Positions 27,623-36,991 of a DNA stretch of 50,695 nt are shown here, piece by piece. The DNA is from Campylobacter troglodytis (GTDB taxonomy: Bacteria > Campylobacterota > Campylobacteria > Campylobacterales > Campylobacteraceae). Location: positions 1-50,695 of the forward strand of contig NZ_QHLI01000014.1 of assembly GCF_006864425.1 (NCBI RefSeq). The letters run 5' to 3'. The notes below the pieces were generated by a model. That model did no database searches and was not told where the DNA came from. It saw only the letters and a program-made list of their open reading frames with translations. Position 1 is the stretch's first letter. The number at the start of each line of letters is the position of its first letter. The position numbers and the translations under genes were made by a program.

Positions 27623-28174
27623 ATGAAATACCAGCTAAGATTTGGAGGAGAAGGGGGACAAGGAGTTATCACAGCAGGTGAGATCCTAGCTGAAGCAGCC
27701 ATAGAAGAAGGAAGGTCTGCTTTTAAATGCTCCACCTACACCTCACAGGTTCGAGGAGGTCCTACTAAGGTTGATATTATCATAGATGATAAAGAAATCT
27801 TGTTTCCTTATGCCACAGAGGGCGAGGTGGATTTTATGCTCTCAACTGCCGATAAGGGTTATAGGGAATTCAACGAGGGCGTTAAGGAAGGCGGGATCAT
27901 TGTCATTGATCCAAATTTGGTTCATCCAAAAGAAGAAGATTATAAAAGGTGGAAGATCTATAAGATTCCCATCATCACCATAGCCAAGGACGAGGTTGGA
28001 AATGTCGCCACCCAGTCTGTAATAGCCCTAGCCATAGCCGCTTATATGAGTAAATGCATAGATCTTGATCATCTTAAAACAACTATGCTTGAAAGTGTGC
28101 CACCCAAAACAAAGGATGCAAACGCAAAGGCCTTTGATCTTGGTATAAAATATGCCAAAGAAGTAGGCGCCTAG
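27623..28174 (+). CDS. oorC: 2-oxoglutarate:acceptor oxidoreductase, gamma subunit
   Basis: OorC is the small subunit of the enzyme, likely binding CoA at the domain III fold. RFGGEGGQGVITAGEILAEA at the N-terminus and TYTSQVRGGPTKVDI are the standard gamma-domain signatures. 183 residues is normal. AAGGGG precedes the ATG. The stop codon region overlaps the stop of the convergent methyltransferase gene by four bases. Confidence 0.93.
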   Translation: MKYQLRFGGEGGQGVITAGEILAEAAIEEGRSAFKCSTYTSQVRGGPTKVDIIIDDKEILFPYATEGEVDFMLSTADKGYREFNEGVKEGGIIVIDPNLVHPKEEDYKRWKIYKIPIITIAKDEVGNVATQSVIALAIAAYMSKCIDLDHLKTTMLESVPPKTKDANAKAFDLGIKYAKEVGA

Positions 28175-29067
28175 CCTAGCTTTTTAAGCCTAGCTATGAA
28201 AAAGCCCTGATGAAGCTCATCAGAGACTATCCTTCTGGCAAAATTTGCAAGATCTTCATTGCTAGAAAATGCATTTATGCTTTGTGCCTTGTCTAAATTC
28301 AAGGGCATCATTTTTAGCTTGAATTTAGAATTCAAGGCATTTTCTATGACCTCTTCATTTTCTTCTTTTAAAAAGGTGCAAGTGCTATAAACAAGCTCCC
28401 CTCCTATCTTTAAGGCATTTAGGGCTGAGTGTAAGAGCTTTTTTTGAAGCAAGGACAGGCTTTTTATCTCCTTGTAGCTTTTTTGTGCTTTAAAGCCAAG
28501 CTTAGCAAAGCTTGAACAAGGTGCATCAACTAGGATCTTATCAAAGCTTAAAGCACAAAGTTTGCCTATGATCTTGCCATCTTTGTTAAAGCATCTTGCA
28601 TTATCAACTGAGTACTTTTTTAAATTTTCTTTCAGTAAAAAAAAGCGATCCTTACTCACTTCAACGCAAGATAAAACCCCAAGCTTAGACATAAAATTTG
28701 CCAAATTTATACTCTTTCCACCAGGAGCAGCACAAAGATCCAAAACCCTTTCATTTGCCCTTGCATTTAAATTTTTAGCAGCCAAATACGAGCTATGATT
28801 TTGAAGATAAAAATGCCCTAAATTATAATCTTTAAGCCTTGTAAGCCTTGATTTATCTTCAAAAGCAAGCTTATAACAAAACTCATCAAGTCTAAGAAAG
28901 GCAAAGCCTTCTTTTTTAAACAGCTCCTCTAAACTCTTATCATCACACTTTAAGGCATTCAAAAAGACACATAGTTCCTTTGGTCTTTCAAAGGAGTTAA
29001 GAATTTGCTCATAAAGATCCTTGCTATAAAGTGCTTTAAGATAGGCATTTAAATCAAAATAAGCCAA
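28171..29067 (-). CDS. RsmB/NOP2/Sun-family RNA (cytosine-C5) methyltransferase
   Basis: SAM-dependent methyltransferase that modifies cytosine in RNA, probably rRNA. The SAM motif [16 protein letters not shown] is at about residues 110-125. The two catalytic cysteines sit in [12 protein letters not shown] and [15 protein letters not shown], the order of the Nol1/Nop2/Sun family. At 298 residues it lacks the N-terminal NusB-like domain of E. coli RsmB (429 residues), so the exact target is unclear; C. jejuni Cj0636 has the same size and place. It overlaps the end of ruvX by 14 bp and is therefore cotranscribed with it. Confidence 0.85.
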   Translation of the reverse strand: MAYFDLNAYLKALYSKDLYEQILNSFERPKELCVFLNALKCDDKSLEELFKKEGFAFLRLDEFCYKLAFEDKSRLTRLKDYNLGHFYLQNHSSYLAAKNLNARANERVLDLCAAPGGKSINLANFMSKLGVLSCVEVSKDRFFLLKENLKKYSVDNARCFNKDGKIIGKLCALSFDKILVDAPCSSFAKLGFKAQKSYKEIKSLSLLQKKLLHSALNALKIGGELVYSTCTFLKEENEEVIENALNSKFKLKMMPLNLDKAQSINAFSSNEDLANFARRIVSDELHQGFFIARLKKLG

Positions 29068-29440
29068 AAAATTCCCTTATCATCAAAAGTGCTGCAAGTG
29101 AGTCTAAGGTGCCATCTTTTTTGCGTGAATTTTTATTTCTTAAAAGGGCTGCTTCCTTGCTAGTAAAGCTCTCATCCACAAAATGTATCTTTCCTTCAAA
29201 GCCAAGCAAAGCCACAAAATGATCAGCTCTTTTTTTCATCTCCTCCTCGCTCTTGCCCCCCCTTGGCACACCAATTATAAGGCTTGTTATTTTATGCTCT
29301 TCTAAAATAGCCCTTATTTCAGCTGCTGCTTGCCTTGCGTTTTTTCTAAGAACAGCCCTTAATGGCAAGGCTATCTTAGCATCCACACAAAGTGCTATTC
29401 CTATTCGCTTTAAGCCAAGATCAAGACAAAGAGCATTCAT
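29054..29440 (-). CDS. ruvX: Putative Holliday junction resolvase / pre-16S rRNA nuclease YqgF
   Basis: The RNase H-like fold of YqgF/RuvX is seen from the start motif [15 protein letters not shown] with the catalytic aspartate, then [13 protein letters not shown] and the C-terminal DSLAALLMI carrying another acid residue. At 128 residues it is complete. The family processes pre-16S rRNA in E. coli and was first proposed to resolve Holliday junctions. In C. jejuni it follows dprA directly; here a 720-bp insert with an IS relic separates the two genes. Confidence 0.87.
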   Translation of the reverse strand: MNALCLDLGLKRIGIALCVDAKIALPLRAVLRKNARQAAAEIRAILEEHKITSLIIGVPRGGKSEEEMKKRADHFVALLGFEGKIHFVDESFTSKEAALLRNKNSRKKDGTLDSLAALLMIREFFGLF

Positions 29441-29456
29441 TTACACACCTTCACTT

Positions 29457-30156
29457 TAAATACTTTGTAATTTAAAACAGTTTTTTCATAAAACAAAGCC
29501 AAAGGACTTTTTAAACAATAAATTATATAGCTCAATTAAACTTAACAAGATCTTATCAATTTTAATAAATTTTGATGAGAAGTTTGTCCTAAAATTTTTG
29601 TCTTAATTTCTTTTAAATGAAGGACAAAATTTTCTTTTCCACTAAATTTGGCAAGTTTAAACCTTGCAAAGCCCCTTCTATTTACAGTTACAAGACGCGT
29701 AATGCGAAGTAACAAAGCTCACAAGTTCATTGATATAATTTCGTGCCTTTACAAACTCACTATATTTTACAAAATCTTGTGTCTTTGCTTTGCAAAGTAA
29801 AAATAACTCTTACTCTCTTCAATCTCAGCACTCATTTTATAAGCCTTTTCACACTCTTTAAGGGTTAAAATGTGAATTTATTTGAAAATTTTACACAAAC
29901 TTTGATGAGAAATTTGACAAAAGCGTTTTTTCGCCTCTAAATCAAGGCTTCTTGCAAAGTAAGGGGCATAAAAGGCGAAGTAAAAAATATTTCAAAATTT
30001 CCCTTAAATTTGGCAAAATTCACAAACGGATCTTTATTTTTAATATGATTTAACTTAAAAACCCCTTGGTTTAAGTTTAATTGAGACTTAAACACTTTGT
30101 AATTTAAAACAGTTTTTGCATAAAACAAAGTCAAAAGACTTTTTAAACAATGAATT
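29457..30156. repeat. 68-bp direct repeats bracketing an IS relic
   Basis: The 68-bp left copy at 29457-29524 and the right copy at 30089-30156 differ at five positions by eye, about 93% identical. They start TAAANACTTTGTAATTTAAA and end ACTTTTTAAACAATRAATT. The left copy ends 4 bp before the IS relic and the right one begins 1 bp after it. This is far longer than the 8-bp duplication made by the same IS family at 11122 and 46724. Confidence 0.88.
29529..30087 (-). mobile_element. Decayed IS1595-like element (type B ends) between dprA and ruvX
   Basis: The ends are CTCAATTAAACTTAA at 29531-29545 and the inverted TTAAGTTTAATTGAG at 30071-30085. Read on the minus strand, the interior matches the element at 46724-47502: ACTTCGCC and GATTTAGAGGC, then AAAATGAGTGCTGAGATTGA, RNYINELVSF in one frame and a tail with AAATTAAGACAAAAA. 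It has lost about 220 bp compared with that copy and has no long frame. A 65-codon frame at 29937-30134 lies across the end and the repeat and is not a gene. Confidence 0.85.
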
Positions 30157-30164
30157 TTAATGTC

Positions 30165-30959
30165 CTAAATTTTTGTTTTAACCATAACGCCTTGAATTTC
30201 AAGCTTGCCGTCTAGCTCATACTCATAAATTTTATCCTTAAATTTCTTCAAGGCCTCATTTAAGCTAACCCCTCTTTTGCAAAAGGCTAGAATTTCATCC
30301 TCTTCCTCGCAAACTTCTTTAAAATCATTTCCTAAATTCAAAGAACTTGCCAAAGCCCTTGCAAAGCCCTTAAAATCACTTATTAGTTTTATTTTACCCT
30401 GGGCTAAAAGCTCATTTGTCCCATCGCTCTCACCCACCCTTTGAGGCAGGGTATAGACCCTTTTGCCAAGCCTTAGAGCGAGGTTGGCACTGTGTAAGGA
30501 CCCACTTTTCATATCTGCTTGTGCTATGATTATATGCTCACAAAGTGCTATTATAAGGCGGTTTCTTAGTAAAAAATCCTCGCGTCTTGGCATATACTCG
30601 CCCTCGTTTTCGCTCAAAGCTAAGGCATCTGTGTAAATTTGTCTTATGATTTTTTCATTACTTTTTGGATAAATTTGATTAAGCCCATTTGCAAAAATAC
30701 CTATGGTACAAGGCATAGCGCCCATATGTGCTGTAATATCAACGCCCAAGGCTCCCCCACTTACCACGCAAAAGCCAGCATTTTTCAAACAACTTGCAAG
30801 TTCTAAAACACAGCCTTTTGTATAAACACTCATCTTGCGAGAGCCTATGATGGCTATTTTTGGACGGTTTAAAAGAGATAGATCTCCCTTGTAATAAAGC
30901 TTCTTAACAGCTTGTTTTAAGCCCTTAAACTCCAAAGGAAACTCAGTCATTAAGTTCAT
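30165..30959 (-). CDS. dprA: DNA processing protein DprA
   Basis: DprA protects incoming single-stranded DNA and loads RecA during natural transformation. The Rossmann-like core is shown by AIIGSRKMSVYTKG, VVSGGALGVDITAHMGAM, ANGLNQIYPKSNEKII, RREDFLLRNRLIIAL and ADMKSGSLHSANLAL. ATG at 30959 was chosen since GAGG lies six bases before it; it overlaps the upstream gene by about 17 bp. 264 residues including a short winged-helix-like C-terminus. Its presence implies competence, relevant to the uptake-motif finding. An IS relic lies immediately downstream, cutting the usual link to ruvX. Confidence 0.92.
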   Translation of the reverse strand: MNLMTEFPLEFKGLKQAVKKLYYKGDLSLLNRPKIAIIGSRKMSVYTKGCVLELASCLKNAGFCVVSGGALGVDITAHMGAMPCTIGIFANGLNQIYPKSNEKIIRQIYTDALALSENEGEYMPRREDFLLRNRLIIALCEHIIIAQADMKSGSLHSANLALRLGKRVYTLPQRVGESDGTNELLAQGKIKLISDFKGFARALASSLNLGNDFKEVCEEEDEILAFCKRGVSLNEALKKFKDKIYEYELDGKLEIQGVMVKTKI

Positions 30960-32022
30960 CAAAAACCTCGCTTAGATACACTAAATTCACAGTTTCAAGT
31001 AGCTTCTTACTCTCAGTTAGAGCCTTGAAGGTATTTTTTCTAGGATGGGCTATGGCTATGGCAAAGCCCTTTTTGTGGGCTAGATTTACAGCCTTTTTGA
31101 TCTGTTTTTTTATGGCATCAACCTCATCTGCATTGTCTAAAAAAATATCTCTTTTTATGGGAATTTGTCCAAATTCCTTAGCCACCAAAGAAGCCTTAGA
31201 CGAGCCTATGGTTATGGAATCAACAAAGATTAGCCCGTGTCTTTGAAAGGATTTAAAAAGCTTTCTCATAGCCTTTATGTCGCTTGTAAATAAGCTTCCT
31301 GTGTGATTATTTATGAATTTAATCCCAGCAAAATCCCTAACCACACTATCAACAGTTAAATCTATATGCTCTTGTTCATCCTCAGGCTTTAAGGTTTGTA
31401 TCTCTTCATTTTTAAAATTCATAGCAGCTAAGGGAAGATGAACCATAAAAAAGTCAAATTCCTTTGCTAAGATATGAGTTCTTGGATGATTTTTATCAGG
31501 AGGGAAAAAGCTTGGGGTCAGTTTTAGCTTACTTGCTTTTAGCCATCTTACCTGCTCGCTACTTGCCATATCATCTATAATTATGCTTAATCTTGGCTTA
31601 CTTTTATCCTCTTTGAATTTTAAGCTTGTTTCCTTGCTGACATTTTTTTCCTCCTTAAAGCTAAAGTCTTTTAGCAATTTAAAAAATTCATTATCTTGAT
31701 TAAAAAGCCTAGTTTTATTAAGGTCTAATTCTATGAAGATGCTCGTATTTGTATCCCTTGTAAAAACTTCATTTCTAGTCCTTAAAGCATCTGCTTGAGG
31801 CTTGAATTCTTTTGGATCATAATCAGCAAACAAGCCTTTTATAGTGCCTCCCTCTTGCTTTGTTTGATTGTTTTCTTGTATTTTTGGAGGCAAGGCTTGA
31901 TTATTTTGAGCCACTGTTACTTGCAAAGAATGCACCTGTCTTTCATTAAAGAGCAAAAATCCAGCAAAGCTAGTTAAAATCACCAAGATAAAAAGCAATA
32001 TAAAAATAAGATATTTATTCAA
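30943..32022 (-). CDS. Divergent polysaccharide deacetylase family protein (YibQ-like), membrane anchored
   Basis: An N-terminal hydrophobic segment (YLIFILLFILVILTSFAGFLL) anchors this 359-residue protein facing the periplasm. From about residue 145, PRLSIIIDDMASSEQVRWLK, PSFFPPDKNHPRTHILAKEF, MVHLPLAAMNF, KFINNHTGSLFTSD and FVDSITIGSSKASLVAKEFG match the divergent polysaccharide deacetylase family (former DUF610). These have a NodB-like barrel but an incomplete or altered metal site, so the substrate is uncertain. A linker of about 110 charged residues joins anchor and domain. It overlaps dprA, as the C. jejuni homologue Cj0633 does. Confidence 0.82.
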   Translation of the reverse strand: MNKYLIFILLFILVILTSFAGFLLFNERQVHSLQVTVAQNNQALPPKIQENNQTKQEGGTIKGLFADYDPKEFKPQADALRTRNEVFTRDTNTSIFIELDLNKTRLFNQDNEFFKLLKDFSFKEEKNVSKETSLKFKEDKSKPRLSIIIDDMASSEQVRWLKASKLKLTPSFFPPDKNHPRTHILAKEFDFFMVHLPLAAMNFKNEEIQTLKPEDEQEHIDLTVDSVVRDFAGIKFINNHTGSLFTSDIKAMRKLFKSFQRHGLIFVDSITIGSSKASLVAKEFGQIPIKRDIFLDNADEVDAIKKQIKKAVNLAHKKGFAIAIAHPRKNTFKALTESKKLLETVNLVYLSEVFDELND

Positions 32023-32296
32023 TTTTTTTCTTTTTTATGAATTTAAAGCTATATTATAGCAAACTTGAAAGCTTTTGAAAAAGATCTAGCTTAATCAAAA
32101 TAAGTTTTCAAATGCTTTTTACTAAAAATTTGCTAGAATTTTTAATAAAATGATTACAAAAAAGTATGTTGTGATACTGAGTGTGTTAATGTCTTAAAAA
32201 GTAGCTTTTTTAAAACGAAGCTTCTTTGATAAAAGGACAAGTTTATATAATCAACATTTTTTTAAAAAGAGCCAATCAAAACTACAAAGAAAAACA

Positions 32297-34222
32297 GTGA
32301 AAGATTTTTTAAAAAGCCTATCCTTTGGACTGAGTGTAAGGGAAGTAAATAACGAGTTCAAGCAGTATTTAAGAGAGCTTAATGAATGCGAGATTATCAA
32401 AGAGCATAAGGGCAAGTTTTATCTAAACAATGGCTTTGTCTTTGGTAAAATAGACATTTCAAGCAGAGGCACAGGCTTTTTAAGACCCTTTGATGAGGGT
32501 TTTAGTAGGGATTTACTCATCGAAGCAAGGGATTTAAGGGGTGCAAACTACGGCGATATAGTAGCTTGCAAGCTTTTAAGCTACAAAAGAGCTCGTCCTT
32601 GTGCGAAGGTGGTCTTAGTGCTACAAAGGGCAAATGCCACCTGCCTTGTCATCACTAAAAAATACGGCAATGCCGTGCTTGGAATGAACATAAAAACAGG
32701 GCTAAGCACGTCCTTAAAAGCAAGTCAAAAATCCCTAAAAGCCCTCCCACTTGGCTCTTTGCTTAAAATTAACAACGCAAACAACGAAATCATCGAGGTC
32801 TTAGGACACATTGACGATGAAAGTGTGGATGAGAAGATCTCCCTAGCCCTTTATAACAAAAACGATGAATTTAGCAGCACTTGCCTTGATGAGTCGGGTG
32901 CAAATGGCGATTTTGTCGATGCTAGTATGTATCCAACACGGGTAGATTTAAGGCATTTAGCCTTTTGCACCATAGACCCCATTGACGCAAAGGACTTTGA
33001 CGATGCTATTTATTATGATAGCACTGAAAATGCTTTGTTTGTGGCTATTGCCGATGTGAGCGAGTATGTATTTGCTTTTAGTGCTACTGATAAGGAGGCT
33101 AGAAACCGTGGCTTTTCCATATACTTTCCGCACAAGGCTGTGCCTATGCTGCCACGAAGTTTAAGCGAAAATATCTGTTCCTTAAAGCCAAACGAGGACA
33201 GGTTAGCATTTGCCTTTAAAATCAGCTTTGATGAGAGTGGCGAGGTTAAAAAAGAGGAGCTTTTTGAGGCTATCATCAACTCCAAATGCCGCTTTAACTA
33301 CGGTGAAATCGATGAAATCTTGCAAAAAAAGCCAAATTTAAGGCATTTAAATTGGCTTTACGAGCTAGTAAATAAAATGCAAAAGGAAAGAAAAAAAAGG
33401 CTTAAAAATGCCTTTGAATTTCGCACAAATGAGCTTAAAATGAGCCTTGATGAGAGGGGGCATTTGCAAGGCACAAGGTATGAAAGCGACACGCCCTCTC
33501 ATCAGCTAATTGAGGACTGTATGCTACTTGCAAACAAGGTAGCAGCAAGGCTTATAGAGGGGGTGGGTATTTTTAGAAATCACGCCACGGCGGATAACAA
33601 AAAGATTACGAAACTACTCACAGAGCTTTCCCAGCTTGGCATAGATGCGAAATTCAAGCCAAATTTAGCCCAGCTTATAAAAGAAATTCAAGCCATAGCA
33701 GGTGAAATGGGACTTAGAGAAGAGGTAGATAAGCTAATAATCAAGGCTCAAAAAAAGGCTGAGTATGCAAGCCAAAACGAGGGACATTTTGGGCTTGGCT
33801 TTGAAAGATACACACATTTTACAAGCCCTATTCGTAGATATTCTGACTTAATTTTACACAGACTTTTAAAGGCGAGAAATGATGAAAAAACTTATAAATA
33901 CTTGCTTTTAAACATAAATAGCATCTGTGAAGCTTTAAGCGTGCTTGAAAGGGAGGCTGATAAGGTTGCTTGGGACTTTATGAAACGCAAATTTGCAAGA
34001 TGGGCTATAAATCAAGTTGGCAAACGCTTTAAGGCTTATATCATTGAAAACACGGGCATTACAATAGCCAAGCTGGACGATGAGATTAAGGGCTGTGAGG
34101 TGATTTTAAGTGAAAATTCACTGAATTTACTTGAAAAGATTGAGCTTGAAATCACAAATGCTGACATAGTAGCGGCAAAGGTTTTTGGGAGATTTTGTAG
34201 ACGTTTAGAAGATGAAACTTAG
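32297..34222 (+). CDS. rnr: Ribonuclease R family exoribonuclease
   Basis: RNase R degrades structured RNA 3' to 5'. Cold-shock-like domains occupy roughly residues 45-200, then the RNB domain with DPIDAKDFDDAIYYD, where the aspartates bind magnesium; VAIADVSEYV, PMLPRSLSENICSLKPNEDR, RNHATADNKKI and FGLGFERYTHFTSPIRRYSDLILHRLL follow. The start is GTG. At 641 residues it lacks much of the C-terminal S1 domain and basic tail of E. coli RNase R (813 residues), as usual for Campylobacter. It is divergent from the deacetylase gene, with 274 bp between them that include a fragment of a REP-like unit near 32170. Confidence 0.92.
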   Translation: MKDFLKSLSFGLSVREVNNEFKQYLRELNECEIIKEHKGKFYLNNGFVFGKIDISSRGTGFLRPFDEGFSRDLLIEARDLRGANYGDIVACKLLSYKRARPCAKVVLVLQRANATCLVITKKYGNAVLGMNIKTGLSTSLKASQKSLKALPLGSLLKINNANNEIIEVLGHIDDESVDEKISLALYNKNDEFSSTCLDESGANGDFVDASMYPTRVDLRHLAFCTIDPIDAKDFDDAIYYDSTENALFVAIADVSEYVFAFSATDKEARNRGFSIYFPHKAVPMLPRSLSENICSLKPNEDRLAFAFKISFDESGEVKKEELFEAIINSKCRFNYGEIDEILQKKPNLRHLNWLYELVNKMQKERKKRLKNAFEFRTNELKMSLDERGHLQGTRYESDTPSHQLIEDCMLLANKVAARLIEGVGIFRNHATADNKKITKLLTELSQLGIDAKFKPNLAQLIKEIQAIAGEMGLREEVDKLIIKAQKKAEYASQNEGHFGLGFERYTHFTSPIRRYSDLILHRLLKARNDEKTYKYLLLNINSICEALSVLEREADKVAWDFMKRKFARWAINQVGKRFKAYIIENTGITIAKLDDEIKGCEVILSENSLNLLEKIELEITNADIVAAKVFGRFCRRLEDET

Positions 34223-34572
34223 CTTGAGAGGCTTTGTGAATTTTAGCTTTTTGTGTGAGTTTAAATCTAGATCTAGCTTCTTAGTTTGCTAAATAAGGAT
34301 GATAGATAGCCAAAAGAAGTTATAAATTGTGCGTGAATTTATCTTGTTAAAAAGCTAGTATTTCATTATTTGCATTGTGTTTTTTCTATAAAAACTTTCA
34401 ATAAAATTGAGTAAAATTTACACAAAGTATGGGTGAATTTGAAATTTTTAGGCTATAATTAGCTTTTTTAAAGAAGCTTGAATTTGTGGTATTAAGATTT
34501 TATAAAAATTCACCACAAAACATTTAAAGCTCATATGTTTAAAACAGTGATTTATTAAAAGAAAGGAAGCCA
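34223..34572. other. Intergenic region between rnr and ispDF
   Basis: 350 bp without a supported gene. It holds several GTGAATTT/AAATTCAC motifs (near 34237, 34330, 34432 and 34509) and the likely ispDF promoter, with TATAAT in AGGCTATAATTAGC near 34451. Confidence 0.45.
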
Positions 34573-35700
34573 ATGTCAAAGGCACTTGATCTAAGCCTTG
34601 TAATGCTAGCTGCTGGGGAGTCAACTCGCTTTAAACTGCCTTGCAAGAAGCAGTTTTTAAGGCTGGGTGGTGAGCCTTTATGGCTTTATGCAAGTAAAAA
34701 TATAAGCGAGTGTTACCCCTTTAAAAAGGTGATTATAGCCTCTAATGAGCCAAGCTATATGCGTAAATTTGCCCCTCATTATGAGTTTGTAAGCGGCGGT
34801 GCTAGTAGGACTCAAAGCCTTAAAAATGCTTTAAAAAAGATTGAAAGCGAATTTGTGCTAGTAAGCGATGTAGCAAGGGTTTTAATCAGCAAGGAGCTAG
34901 TTTTTAAGCTCATTGAAAATGCCAAGAATGCCGAGTGTATAAGCCCTGCCTTAAAGGTAGCTGATACAGTGCTTTATAATGATGAGCCCATTAAAAGAGA
35001 GCAGATCAAACTCATTCAAACTCCACAGCTTTCACGCACCGCACTTTTAAAAAAAGCCTTGCAAAGTGGGGCAGAATTTACAGATGATAGCACTGCTGTG
35101 GCTAGTGCGGGGGGTAAAATTTGGTTTGTAGAAGGCGAGGAAAAGGCTCATAAAATCACCTTTAAAGAGGATTTAAAAAGACTTAAACTACCAGCACCTA
35201 CAAGTGAAATTTTTTGCGGAAATGGCTTTGATGTGCATGCCTTTGGAAAAGATCGTCCTTTGATTTTAGGTGGCATTGAGGTGCATAAAAGTATGGGAGT
35301 TAAGGCTCATTCAGATGGGGATTTAATAGCACACGCTCTAATTGACGCACTTTTAGGAGCTGCTAGTTTAGGAGACATTGGCACGGTTTTTCCTGATACA
35401 GATGCTAAATTTAAAGATGCTAATTCTATGAAGCTTTTACAAACTGTGTATAAAAGGGTTTTAGAGCTTGGCTATGAGCTTGTAAATGCGGATTTAACTG
35501 TAATTGCCGAGCAGCCAAAATTAGCCAAATTCAAAGAAGAAATAGCCTTTAATGTATCAAAATGCTTGGGAGTGGCTGAGTTTCGCATAAATGTCAAGGC
35601 TACAACCAGCGAGAAGATGGGCTTTATAGGACGAGGCGAGGGCATAGGGGTGCTAGCAAATGTGAATTTGAGGTATTTTAATTGGGTTAATTATGTATGA
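34573..35700 (+). CDS. ispDF: Bifunctional IspD/IspF enzyme of the MEP isoprenoid pathway
   Basis: The N-terminal half (about residues 1-210) is 2-C-methyl-D-erythritol 4-phosphate cytidylyltransferase: VMLAAGESTRFKLPCKKQFL is the nucleotide-binding start and DDSTAVASAGGKIWFVEGE a later motif. The C-terminal half is 2,4-cyclodiphosphate synthase: GNGFDVHAFGKDRPLILGGI with the zinc ligands D and H, KAHSDGDLIAHALIDALLGA, DIGTVFPDTD and KATTSEKMGFIGRGEGI. Such fusions are characteristic of epsilonproteobacteria and alphaproteobacteria. 375 residues. AAAGGAAG lies upstream of the ATG. As in C. jejuni it is near the orphan regulator gene. Confidence 0.95.
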   Translation: MSKALDLSLVMLAAGESTRFKLPCKKQFLRLGGEPLWLYASKNISECYPFKKVIIASNEPSYMRKFAPHYEFVSGGASRTQSLKNALKKIESEFVLVSDVARVLISKELVFKLIENAKNAECISPALKVADTVLYNDEPIKREQIKLIQTPQLSRTALLKKALQSGAEFTDDSTAVASAGGKIWFVEGEEKAHKITFKEDLKRLKLPAPTSEIFCGNGFDVHAFGKDRPLILGGIEVHKSMGVKAHSDGDLIAHALIDALLGAASLGDIGTVFPDTDAKFKDANSMKLLQTVYKRVLELGYELVNADLTVIAEQPKLAKFKEEIAFNVSKCLGVAEFRINVKATTSEKMGFIGRGEGIGVLANVNLRYFNWVNYV

Positions 35701-35738
35701 ATTTACAAGGTTTTGATTCTAAATTAGCTAGGCTTGTC

Positions 35739-35881
35739 TTTTGGCGATAAATCGCTTTTAACAAACTTCGCCAGACATTTCGTTTTCAGTCTAGCCTCGT
35801 TTGCCAAAAGAGCTTTCTTGCTCGAAATACTGTGTCTTAAATTTAAAATTCACGGAAAATTCATGTTTCCTTGTGAATTTT
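35739..35881. repeat. Intergenic palindromes between ispDF and the regulator
   Basis: The 403-bp gap 35701-36103 has two structures. CTTTTGGC near 35739 pairs with GCCAAAAG at 35803-35810; the 32 bases at 35779-35810 recur unchanged at 41758-41789. At 35845-35881, AAAATTCAC-GGAAA faces TTTCC-TT-GTGAATTTT, a 14-bp stem interrupted by a 2-base bulge. A 73-codon frame here reads through the repeats and was not accepted as a gene. Confidence 0.7.
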
Positions 35882-36103
35882 CAATGAGGGCAAAAATTTC
35901 AATAATGTTTAAAAAAGAAGCTCAAATTCAAAGCAAAAATTCAAAATCTATGTAAATTGCGAGATAGAAGTTGCAAAAATGATACACAGGCTAAAAATTG
36001 CTAAAAAGTGAAAATTTGGCTTGAATTTTAACAAAAATACTAAAATTTTTAGCTAAAATTCACACAAATTTTATAAAAATGTGTAAAATCGTAAAGGTGC
36101 AAA

Positions 36104-36991
36104 ATGAGGGTTTTAATCATAGAAAACGAGCTATACCTAGCTCAAAGCATTGCAAACAAGCTTAGCGAGCTAGGATATAGTTGCGAGCTAGCAAATAGCA
36201 CAGCTCAAATCAAAGCAAATATCCGCTATGATGTGCTTTTATTATCTACAAATGTATTAGGCTTTGAAAGGCTTATTTCACATAATAAACAAGCTGTGAT
36301 TATATTGATGGTTTCTTATATAAGCGTTGATACTGTTGTTGAGCCTTTGAGGATGGGAGCAAGTGATTACATACAAAAGCCCTTTATGGTTGAAGAGCTT
36401 GTAAGAAAGATCAAACACCATCAGCACTACAAGGAGCTTAACCTCATAAACAAGGCTTATAATGATTACATAAGCTCAAAGCTCTCATCCATCAAACTTG
36501 CAAATTTTAATTACAAAAAGATAAAACCTCCCTTCGTGCTAAAAACACACAAACAAATCAACGCCGATGCCTTCGTATTTAACTACATAAAGGCTCACAG
36601 TCTTAGCTTTTCTTGTGTGGATCTTCAAGAATTTGAGCTAAGTGAAAAGCTTTTAAGAACTATGAGTAAAAATCAGCTACTTTTTATAATGAACTATCAG
36701 TGCTTAAAAAATGAGGATCAAAAACATTGGTTTAAAGAATTTGATAAAAAAACAGTCATTATACATTCAAGCTCTGAGCTAGAAAACTGTGAGCTTTTAA
36801 CCCTTGATCTAAACGATGCTGAAAAGGATCTATCTAATAACGAGATCCTAACCATAGATGAATATGTTCGCTATGTAATAATAAACTATCAAAACACCCT
36901 GCCAGATACAGATCTATCCAAAAAGCTTGGCATTTCGCGCAAGAGCTTGTGGGAGAAAAGGAAGAAATATGGGCTTACAAAGAAGAGATAG
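36104..36991 (+). CDS. cemR: Orphan atypical response regulator, HP1021/CemR type
   Basis: The receiver domain covers about residues 1-118 (MRVLIIENELYLAQSIANKL, and DYIQKPFMVEELVRKI at the end). The place of the phospho-accepting aspartate is serine 48 (DVLLLSTNV), as in H. pylori HP1021, so activity should not depend on phosphorylation. A middle region follows, and the C-terminal TDLSKKLGISRKSLWEKRKK is a Fis-like helix-turn-helix. The C. jejuni orthologue Cj1608 (CemR) controls energy and redox metabolism genes and oriC in HP1021 relatives. 295 residues. Its 3' end overlaps the next gene by 23 bp, so the two are coupled. Confidence 0.9.
   Translation: MRVLIIENELYLAQSIANKLSELGYSCELANSTAQIKANIRYDVLLLSTNVLGFERLISHNKQAVIILMVSYISVDTVVEPLRMGASDYIQKPFMVEELVRKIKHHQHYKELNLINKAYNDYISSKLSSIKLANFNYKKIKPPFVLKTHKQINADAFVFNYIKAHSLSFSCVDLQEFELSEKLLRTMSKNQLLFIMNYQCLKNEDQKHWFKEFDKKTVIIHSSSELENCELLTLDLNDAEKDLSNNEILTIDEYVRYVIINYQNTLPDTDLSKKLGISRKSLWEKRKKYGLTKKR

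Noticed and set aside
29937-30134. 65-codon minus-strand open frame
   Set aside because: It lies across the end of an IS relic and the flanking 68-bp repeat.
35734-35955. 73-codon open frame between ispDF and the regulator
   Set aside because: It spans two palindromes and AAATTCA motifs; no conservation or start signal is visible.
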